From Enterococcus faecalis 13-SD-W-01 (GTDB lineage: Bacteria > Bacillota > Bacilli > Lactobacillales > Enterococcaceae): DNA of 64,000 nt. A model generated the notes under the pieces. It did not search any database, had not been told where the DNA came from, and saw nothing but the letters and a program-made list of their open reading frames with translations. The stretch lies in the NCBI GenBank assembly GCA_000415185.1, contig KE351686.1, positions 100,704 to 164,703 of the forward strand. Reading direction: 5' to 3'. Position 1 is the stretch's first letter; each line of letters opens with the position of its first letter. Of the stretch, positions 58,135 to 64,000 are shown piece after piece. The translations under genes and the position numbers were made by a program.

Positions 58135-60126
58135 TTACAGTTGATTAAATGTATTTACTACGTTTTCTACTGTGAAACCAAACTCTTCTAAGATTTTGTT
58201 TCCTGGAGCAGAAGCACCGAAATGATCGATCGTAATCGTTGTTCCTTCTGTTCCTACGTAACGTTCCCAGCCAAATGGTGAAGCTGCTTCGATCGCCACA
58301 CGTTTTGTTACTGCTTTTGGAAGTACAGTTTCTTTGTATTCAGCAGATTGTTTCTCAAAAATCTCAAAACTTGGCAATGAAACGACTGAAACGTCTTTTC
58401 CTTGATCCGCTAATGCTTTTTGCGCTTCAACAGCTAAGTGTACTTCTGAACCAGTTGCGATCAAGATACCTTCTGCTTCTCCTTTTGCAGGGGAAATCAC
58501 GTATCCGCCTCGTGCAACTTTTTCATCTGCTTCTTCTGCTGTTTTCGGCAATACTGGAAGGTTTTGTCGACTTAATACAAGCAATGTTGGTGTGTCTGTT
58601 GAGTTCATTGCGATTTTCCATGCTGCACGAGTTTCATTTCCGTCAGCGGGACGAATCACTTGGACACCTGGGATACAGCGAACAGAAGCTAATTGTTCGA
58701 TTGGCTCATGCGTTGGACCATCTTCGCCTACAGCTACAGAATCATGTGTCAACACATAAGTTACTGGTGCTTTTTGAATCGCTGCTAAACGAACAGCAGG
58801 ACGCAAGTAGTCAGTAAACACAAAGAATGTACCGCCATAGATCCGTGTACCGCCATGCAGTTGGATACCGTTCATCGCAGCTGCCATGGCAAACTCGCGT
58901 ACGCCAAACCAAATATTGCGTCCTTCGTATTGCCCTGGCTCAAAATCGTTTTCTGCGGCTACCATCGTGTTGTTAGAAGCAGAAAGATCGGCTGAACCGC
59001 CCCAGAAGCTTGGTACTGCTTTTGAGATTGCTTGGATCATTTCTTTGCTTGAAACACGGCTTGCTTGACTGCTGCCGATTTCATACGATGGTAATTCAGC
59101 ATCCCAGTTTTCAGGCAGTTTTCCTGCAAATGCATCTTCGAATTGCTGTGCTAATTCAGGATGCGCATTGCGGTAATTTTCGAATTTTTCCTGCCACGCT
59201 GTTTCTGCTTTTTCGCCGTCTTCGATCATTGTTTGACGGAAACGTTCTGCTACTTCTTCAGGAACGGTAAAATCAGGATATTCCCAACCGTAAACTTCTT
59301 TTGCTGAACGGATACCGTCTTCGCCGATTGGTGCGCCATGGACAGAAGAAGTTCCTTCCTTTGGTGCACCGTATCCGATGACTGTTTTCACTTCGATCAA
59401 TGTTGGTTTTTCTGTTTCAGCTTTAGCTTCTTCGATTGCTTTTGAAATGGCTTCAAGATCGTTGCCGTCTTTGACTAAGATATGCTGCCAGCCGTATGCT
59501 TCAAAACGTGCACCGACATTTTCAGTGAAAGCTTTTGAAGTTGGACCATCCAATGAAATATCATTTGAATCGTATAATACGACCAATTTGCCTAATTTCA
59601 TGTGTCCAGCCATTGAAGCTGCCTCTTGAGAAACACCTTCCATCAAGTCGCCGTCTCCGCATAAAGCGTAAGTGTGATGATCGACGATATCGAAGTTTTC
59701 TTTATTATAAGTTGCGCTCAAGTGTGCTTCTGCCATCGCCATACCAACAGCCATCGCGATTCCTTGTCCTAATGGTCCAGTCGTTGCTTCAACACCGTCT
59801 GTATGATGGACTTCAGGATGTCCTGGCGTTTTAGATCCCCATTGACGGAACTGCTTCAAGTCTTCGATCCCTACTTGGTAGCCTGATAAATGCAGCAAGC
59901 TGTAAAGCAATGCTGATCCATGGCCGGCAGATAATACGAAACGATCGCGGTCAGCCCAGTTTCTTGAAGTTTTTGGATTTACTTTTAGATGTTTCGTCCA
60001 TAAAGCATAAGCCATCGGAGCTGCGCCCATTGGCAATCCTGGATGTCCAGAGTTTGCTTTTTGTACTGCCTCGATACTCAATGTACGAAGCGTGTTCACA
60101 CCTAGTTGATCAATCTTGTCGAACAA
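58135..60126 (-). CDS. tkt: transketolase
   Basis: 663 residues starting at a TTG with GGAGG seven bases upstream (reads [14 protein letters not shown]). It moves two-carbon units between pentose-phosphate sugars with thiamine diphosphate. The TPP motif is [14 protein letters not shown]; substrate residues include [19 protein letters not shown] and [20 protein letters not shown]. Full length. It stands alone with its own terminator. Confidence 0.96.
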   Translation of the reverse strand: MFDKIDQLGVNTLRTLSIEAVQKANSGHPGLPMGAAPMAYALWTKHLKVNPKTSRNWADRDRFVLSAGHGSALLYSLLHLSGYQVGIEDLKQFRQWGSKTPGHPEVHHTDGVEATTGPLGQGIAMAVGMAMAEAHLSATYNKENFDIVDHHTYALCGDGDLMEGVSQEAASMAGHMKLGKLVVLYDSNDISLDGPTSKAFTENVGARFEAYGWQHILVKDGNDLEAISKAIEEAKAETEKPTLIEVKTVIGYGAPKEGTSSVHGAPIGEDGIRSAKEVYGWEYPDFTVPEEVAERFRQTMIEDGEKAETAWQEKFENYRNAHPELAQQFEDAFAGKLPENWDAELPSYEIGSSQASRVSSKEMIQAISKAVPSFWGGSADLSASNNTMVAAENDFEPGQYEGRNIWFGVREFAMAAAMNGIQLHGGTRIYGGTFFVFTDYLRPAVRLAAIQKAPVTYVLTHDSVAVGEDGPTHEPIEQLASVRCIPGVQVIRPADGNETRAAWKIAMNSTDTPTLLVLSRQNLPVLPKTAEEADEKVARGGYVISPAKGEAEGILIATGSEVHLAVEAQKALADQGKDVSVVSLPSFEIFEKQSAEYKETVLPKAVTKRVAIEAASPFGWERYVGTEGTTITIDHFGASAPGNKILEEFGFTVENVVNTFNQL

Positions 60127-60235
60127 AATAACCCCTCCATTTTAGGTTTTTTTTACTTTTATTAACCTCATTCTTATTCTAACGGATATAGGAATGGAAA
60201 TCAATCTTTTTTAGTATTTTTTACCTAAAAAGAAA

Positions 60236-60475
60236 CTATCTGCCATGCAGCCCTTTTTCTTTTTGGATTTGCTTCAATTTTTCTGGTGTGACATCTGTAC
60301 CTTCAGGATCAACAACTTTTATTCCTTCGATATGATGACGCATCCCTGCACGAAAAGCCTTAAGGTATTCTTCTCGTAATTCTTTTTGCTCTTCTTCTTC
60401 TTCACTTGTCAGCTTGCCAGCTTTCTTTTTTCGGCCAAGTACGCTGATACGTGCTAATTTTTCGGGTGATAACAT
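60236..60475 (-). CDS. DUF896 family protein (YnzC-like)
   Basis: 79 residues from [20 protein letters not shown] at 60475 with AAAGGAGGGG upstream. It is a small, charged, two-helix protein with [21 protein letters not shown]896 genes often sit divergent to lexA and can belong to the SOS regulon; a LexA box lies in the shared promoter region. The function is unknown. Confidence 0.88.
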   Translation of the reverse strand: MLSPEKLARISVLGRKKKAGKLTSEEEEEQKELREEYLKAFRAGMRHHIEGIKVVDPEGTDVTPEKLKQIQKEKGLHGR

Positions 60476-60551
60476 TACAACCCCTCCTTTTGTTCCTCTA
60501 CATATTATATAAAAATGACAAAAAAAACAACTAGTTCTGTTCAATAAAATG

Positions 60552-60565
60552 CGAACATTTGTTTG
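60552..60565. promoter_or_regulatory. LexA (DinR) box upstream of lexA
   Basis: CGAACATTTGTTTG, one mismatch from CGAACNNNNGTTCG. It overlaps the -35 of the lexA promoter and lies in the region shared with the divergent DUF896 gene, so LexA can control both. Confidence 0.8.
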
Positions 60566-60591
60566 AAACTGCTACTTTTCTATGGTAAACT
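60563..60591 (+). promoter_or_regulatory. lexA promoter
   Basis: TTGAAA (60563-60568), 17 bases, TAAACT (60586-60591). The LexA box overlaps its -35. Confidence 0.75.
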
Positions 60592-60621
60592 TGGGATATC
60601 AAGCGAAAGAAGGTGTACCAT

Positions 60622-61245
60622 GTGGCCCGACAAACAGAAACAAGACAAATCGAAGTGCTGAAATATATCCACGAACAGGTAGCACAAAAAGGGTATCCGC
60701 CTACAGTCAGAGAAATTGGTGAGGCAGTTCACCTTTCTTCTACTTCGACCGTCCATGGTCATTTGGCCAGATTAGAAAAAAAAGGGTTGATCCAACGCGA
60801 CCCAACGAAACCAAGAGCAATCGAATTGACCACTGCTGGTCTTGACAAAATCGGTATCCAACCAACAACGATCCCTATGTTAGGAGTCGTTACTGCTGGC
60901 GAACCGATCCTAGCCGTTGAAGAAGCGTCAGACTTCTTCCCTATCCCGCCGAATCTTTCTTCTGAAGATGGTACATTATTCATGTTGACGATCCGCGGGG
61001 AAAGTATGATCAATGCCGGCATTTTGGATGGGGACCATGTGATCGTCCGCAAACAAGAAAGTGCCAATAACGGCGACATCGTGATTGCTATGACAGCAGA
61101 AGATGAAGCAACATGTAAGAGATTTTACAAAGAAGAAGATCACTTCCGTTTACAACCCGAAAATGATTTGCTGGACCCTATTATTTTAGATGAAGTGTCT
61201 ATTTTGGGGCTTGTTGTAGGTTTATATAGAAGTCATATTTTTTAA
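60622..61245 (+). CDS. lexA: SOS repressor LexA
   Basis: 207 residues if translation starts at the GTG at 60622 ([12 protein letters not shown]), chosen because AAGAAGG lies eight bases upstream; an in-frame GTG three codons earlier sits on that site. Winged helix [20 protein letters not shown]; the Ala-Gly cleavage site is in GVVTAGEPI; the catalytic Ser is in [10 protein letters not shown] and Lys in [13 protein letters not shown]. RecA filaments trigger self-cleavage after DNA damage. Confidence 0.96.
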   Translation: MARQTETRQIEVLKYIHEQVAQKGYPPTVREIGEAVHLSSTSTVHGHLARLEKKGLIQRDPTKPRAIELTTAGLDKIGIQPTTIPMLGVVTAGEPILAVEEASDFFPIPPNLSSEDGTLFMLTIRGESMINAGILDGDHVIVRKQESANNGDIVIAMTAEDEATCKRFYKEEDHFRLQPENDLLDPIILDEVSILGLVVGLYRSHIF

Positions 61246-61315
61246 AAAAAATACGGTGAAACCCTTGAGAGATTTGGACGATCGATGATTGTTCAAATCT
61301 TTTTTGTATTTCCTC

Positions 61316-61344
61316 TTTACAAACCAAACAAACATTCGTATACT
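61316..61344 (+). promoter_or_regulatory. promoter of the SOS-controlled membrane protein gene
   Basis: TTTACA (61316-61321), 17 bases, TATACT (61339-61344), overlapped and followed by two LexA-like boxes. Confidence 0.8.
61325..61338. promoter_or_regulatory. LexA-like box 1
   Basis: CAAACAAACATTCG fits CGAACNNNNGTTCG with two mismatches and lies between the -35 and -10. Confidence 0.5.
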
Positions 61345-61351
61345 ATTTATA

Positions 61352-61365
61352 CAAACGTTTGTTCG
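61352..61365. promoter_or_regulatory. LexA box 2
   Basis: CAAACGTTTGTTCG fits the consensus with one mismatch and covers the probable transcription start. Confidence 0.8.
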
Positions 61366-61389
61366 TATAAATGAATGAGGTGATTATCG

Positions 61390-61608
61390 ATGAAAGCAAT
61401 GAGACGTTTTGGATTTATATTGTTGGTTTTATTCTTAGGTATTTTGATTGGTAATTTTGGTATTCAAACAGCACTTTTAGTTTTCGCGCCTTTGTTCACT
61501 TTATGGTTTATGTTATGGGATGAAAAGAAATATCGCCAAATCGAACGGCGAAAGAACAATGAAGAATCTTTTTACAACGAAACTTACTACAGATCCAGGC
61601 AATCCTGA
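61390..61608 (+). CDS. small SOS-controlled membrane protein
   Basis: 72 residues. Two adjacent hydrophobic segments (GFILLVLFLGILIGNFGIQ and LLVFAPLFTLWFMLW) precede a charged tail ending YYRSRQS. It occupies the place of yneA, the SOS division inhibitor next to lexA in Bacillus, but has no LysM and is not obviously related. The ribosome binding site is GAGGTG. Strong LexA sites over its promoter suggest it is made only after DNA damage; division arrest is an inference. Confidence 0.8.
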   Translation: MKAMRRFGFILLVLFLGILIGNFGIQTALLVFAPLFTLWFMLWDEKKYRQIERRKNNEESFYNETYYRSRQS

Positions 61609-61628
61609 TAAAAAAGCATAGTTTTTTT

Positions 61629-61802
61629 CATCAGGGAGATCTGCTGTCCTCTTCTTTGCTGGATACCAAATCCCCAGAAAGAAACAGCGGATGATACTGT
61701 TCTCATTTCAACCATGTGAATGTTTCCCGCCTATTGATTTTTTGTACCAAGATTCAGCTTGTTCCCCCCCTAATGAGCAACGCTGATCTTTTACCTGTGA
61801 TG
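61629..61802. ncRNA. possible structured RNA between lexA block and apt
   Basis: This gene-free stretch has long-range pairing of its ends (CATCA...GATCT with AGATC...TGATG), an internal hairpin TTCTTT/AAAGAA with CTGG/CCAG, and another CAAG/CTTG hairpin. It is followed on the plus strand by an 8-bp hairpin and a terminator. A size near 190 bases with closing arms recalls 6S RNA, but I see no clear promoter and cannot confirm it. It may simply be a spacer. Confidence 0.2.
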
Positions 61803-61820
61803 AAAGAATCTGTTCATCAC

Positions 61821-61860
61821 AAAAAGAACCTGAAACGTAATAATGTTCCAGGTTCTTTTT
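61821..61860. terminator. bidirectional terminator downstream of apt
   Basis: The 12-bp stem AAAAAGAACCTG/CAGGTTCTTTTT reads well in both directions and lies about 30 bases after the apt stop. Confidence 0.85.
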
Positions 61861-61888
61861 CTATCTTCTAAACACTATCTTCTGGTTT

Positions 61889-62401
61889 CTAGTAATCCAT
61901 CAATGCGATGATGTCATAACCGTCGATTTTATCGCGACCGTGTAAATCATTTAATTCAATCAAGAAAGCACAACCTACGACGATACCGCCTAATTTTTCG
62001 ATCAATTCGATAGTTGCTTTGATCGTACCGCCTGTTGCCAATAAATCATCGCAGATCAAAACGCGTTGACCAGGCGTGATTGCATCTTTATGAAGAGTCA
62101 ATGTATCTGTACCATATTCCAGATCATACGTCACTTCGATGGTTTCGCGAGGCAATTTTCCTTTTTTACGTACTGGAGCAAAGCCGACCCCTAGTTCATA
62201 CGCTACTGGACAGCCGACGATAAATCCGCGTGCTTCCGGCCCTACTACCATGTCGATACGTTTTTCTTGGGCATAATTGACGATTTGCTTGGTTGCTTCA
62301 CGATACGCTTCTCCGTCAGCCATCAAAGGCGAGATGTCTCGGAATGTGATGCCTTCTGATGGGTAATCAGGAATACTTGCAATATAATTTTTTAAATCCA
62401 C
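61889..62401 (-). CDS. apt: adenine phosphoribosyltransferase
   Basis: 170 residues. It salvages adenine to AMP. PRPP loop [20 protein letters not shown]; the start [20 protein letters not shown] carries the flexible hood typical of APRT. It is 12 bases after the recJ stop, a conserved pair in Firmicutes. AGGAGG-like site upstream. Confidence 0.96.
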   Translation of the reverse strand: MDLKNYIASIPDYPSEGITFRDISPLMADGEAYREATKQIVNYAQEKRIDMVVGPEARGFIVGCPVAYELGVGFAPVRKKGKLPRETIEVTYDLEYGTDTLTLHKDAITPGQRVLICDDLLATGGTIKATIELIEKLGGIVVGCAFLIELNDLHGRDKIDGYDIIALMDY

Positions 62402-62413
62402 AGTTGGTTCCTC

Positions 62414-64000
62414 CTATTTTGTCAGCCATTCTTTAATGGCTGGAACATCGCTTAAAAGCAGAAATTCCTCTATTTTTATTTTTTTCAAACGTTGCTGATA
62501 GTTCTCACTGTCCGTCAACGGATGGTTTACCGGGTCAGCAACTTTTTGCATGATACCGTCTTGAATCGTGACAAACCCAAGTTCAGCAAACACTTGGATC
62601 ATAAAAACTAATAATTTTTGCGGTATTTTCAAATATTGTGCGACCGCACCTGTTTTATGTCGAACATCGACTTTATCCTGAGCTTGGATAAATTTGAATA
62701 AACGTGCGTATTGTTCTCTAGAGCCGACTCCATTCAAATAGGCTTCATCTTCAGTAATACCTAAAAAATAGATACGGCTGAAATCACCGTAATCAGCAAT
62801 CTCTTTTAGATCTGTCAAATCAGCTGGACAATCCGCCACAACTAATGATTCCGACTGCTGCTCATCGATTTGCTGTTTGATCTGTTCTAAATTCTCAAAA
62901 AGAATGCTCTGCTGTTGGACAGTTTCATCTAGTTGTTTTTTGCTGCGAGAATCAAACACCAAATACAAAGCAGTCTCTGCCAGTTTTTTTTGTTTCCAGA
63001 ATCGCTTTGGCCGCCAATCAAATAATTGGATTCCTGCAACTGCATAATCCGTTACCATTAACTGCGGTTTTTTTCGGCCATTCCATTCGTTGATCGAAAG
63101 TTGACCGACCACACTCACAGTATCACTGGAAAGCTCAGAAAGCTGGTTGCCAAAACCAAATGCCACAGCATCCAGCTGATCTTCACCATTGGTCAGCGAC
63201 AACTTCAAATGTTTTTGGTTTGCGCCGATTTGTTTGACATTGCTCGTGCCTACATCTTCAAATAGAAAGTTAGGCAGCGGATTGTCCGTTCCAAATGGCG
63301 CCATGACCCGCAATTCTTCAATAAAAGGAACAGAGACATCTTTCGGCTTCAGTTTCTCATCAATAGTGATCTGGGGTCCTTTAGACAAATCGATCTGCTG
63401 CGAAAGAACATAACTGTTCATCTGCTCTTGCAGAACCGATAGATTTTCTTGAGGCATCGTTAAGCCCACCGCTGCATGATGACCGCCAAAGTGAGTAAAC
63501 AGATCCCGCATCCCATCAAGCATCTCATAAATATTCAATGCTTCGACACTCCGGCCAGAACCTTTTGCTGAACCATCTGGCTTTTTACTCAAAACAATCG
63601 CAGGCTTCCCCGTCTCTTGCAAGATTTTCCCTGCTACTATCCCTAATACACCTTCGTGCCAATCTTCGTTTGCGAGCAAATGGATCTCATTTTCTGGGTC
63701 GATCATCTGCAATGCTTCATTTGTGATCGATTCAACGATCCCTTTTCTTTGTTCATTGATCGTATTCAATTTTTCAGCAAGCGAAGATGCTTCTTCCTCG
63801 TCAAAAGTCGCCAGCAGGTCCACCGCTGGATTCGGATCACCCATTCGTCCAATGGCATTCAGCCGCGGAGCGATGGAAAAACCGATCATTGTCTCATCCG
63901 CATCTTTCATTTTGCTGCCGCTCGCTTCAAACAGCATTTGCAGCCCAAGTCTTTCTGATTGCTGGATTGCTTTTAATCCTAAAGAAACGAGTGCTCTGTT
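62414..64000 (-). CDS. recJ: single-stranded-DNA exonuclease RecJ, C-terminal part
   Basis: The frame is open to the right edge, so the visible 528 residues are the C-terminal part of the protein; the N-terminal catalytic DHH motifs lie outside. The DHHA1 domain is visible with HFGGHHAAVGLTMP and SGRSVEALN, followed by an OB-like domain and the Firmicute-specific C-terminal extension that ends near VPAIKEWLTK. RecJ degrades 5' ends of single strands in repair. An internal ATG at 63937 is not the real start. Confidence 0.93.
   Translation of the reverse strand, partial: NRALVSLGLKAIQQSERLGLQMLFEASGSKMKDADETMIGFSIAPRLNAIGRMGDPNPAVDLLATFDEEEASSLAEKLNTINEQRKGIVESITNEALQMIDPENEIHLLANEDWHEGVLGIVAGKILQETGKPAIVLSKKPDGSAKGSGRSVEALNIYEMLDGMRDLFTHFGGHHAAVGLTMPQENLSVLQEQMNSYVLSQQIDLSKGPQITIDEKLKPKDVSVPFIEELRVMAPFGTDNPLPNFLFEDVGTSNVKQIGANQKHLKLSLTNGEDQLDAVAFGFGNQLSELSSDTVSVVGQLSINEWNGRKKPQLMVTDYAVAGIQLFDWRPKRFWKQKKLAETALYLVFDSRSKKQLDETVQQQSILFENLEQIKQQIDEQQSESLVVADCPADLTDLKEIADYGDFSRIYFLGITEDEAYLNGVGSREQYARLFKFIQAQDKVDVRHKTGAVAQYLKIPQKLLVFMIQVFAELGFVTIQDGIMQKVADPVNHPLTDSENYQQRLKKIKIEEFLLLSDVPAIKEWLTK

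Overview
The window is chromosomal DNA of a low-GC Gram-positive coccus, almost certainly an Enterococcus close to E. faecium. The evidence is the set of enterococcal-type genes and orders: EbsA, an alpha-carbonic anhydrase, a complete pyrR-pyrP-pyrBC-carAB-pyrK-pyrD-pyrF-pyrE operon, the recU-pbp1A / ypsA-gpsB-rnpB-rlm block, lexA beside a DUF896 gene, AGGAGG-type ribosome binding sites, and type B RNase P RNA. The species call is inference; no rRNA or marker comparison was possible.

Layout. 1-400 is debris: a protein fragment leaving the left edge and two apparent C-terminal gene remnants. 412-3374 is a three-gene ABC transporter (COG2984/4120/1101 type) behind a structured leader with two tandem terminators. 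3382-8718 holds a membrane protein, a DUF1622 protein, RqcH, a LysR regulator coupled to an alpha-carbonic anhydrase, and an HD hydrolase. 8834-20665 is the pyrimidine operon, with one PyrR attenuator ahead of pyrR. 20662-32973 is housekeeping: an RluD-type pseudouridine synthase, lspA, a CBS protein, a methyltransferase, a HAD phosphatase, fhs, a cold-shock protein, ebsA, RNase HI, a cation exporter, an ECF S component, and alaS with its T-box.

33095-40160 is an AT-rich accessory island between the alaS leader and a cshB-type helicase. I read it as a ribosomally made, radical-SAM-modified peptide (RiPP) system. It encodes a 37-residue two-cysteine precursor, a radical SAM/SPASM enzyme with an N-terminal PqqD-like domain, an Rgg/MutR-type regulator, a candidate 9-residue hydrophobic micropeptide, a TldD/TldE-like protease pair and a two-part ABC exporter. 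A proposed scheme: Rgg senses a peptide and switches on the precursor; the radical SAM enzyme cross-links it; TldD/TldE remove the leader; the ABC transporter exports it or confers immunity. This is the most likely undescribed system in the window.

40423-64000 returns to core genes: helicase, VanZ/RDD protein, HD protein, M32 carboxypeptidase, rRNA methyltransferase, RNase P RNA, gpsB, ypsA, recU, pbp1A, nth, dnaD, NADH oxidase, perR, cysK, a WalR-box-preceded glucosaminidase, transketolase, DUF896, lexA, an SOS-box-controlled small membrane protein, a possible structured RNA, apt, and the C-terminal part of recJ running off the right edge. I saw no rRNA, tRNA, CRISPR array, complete IS or prophage.
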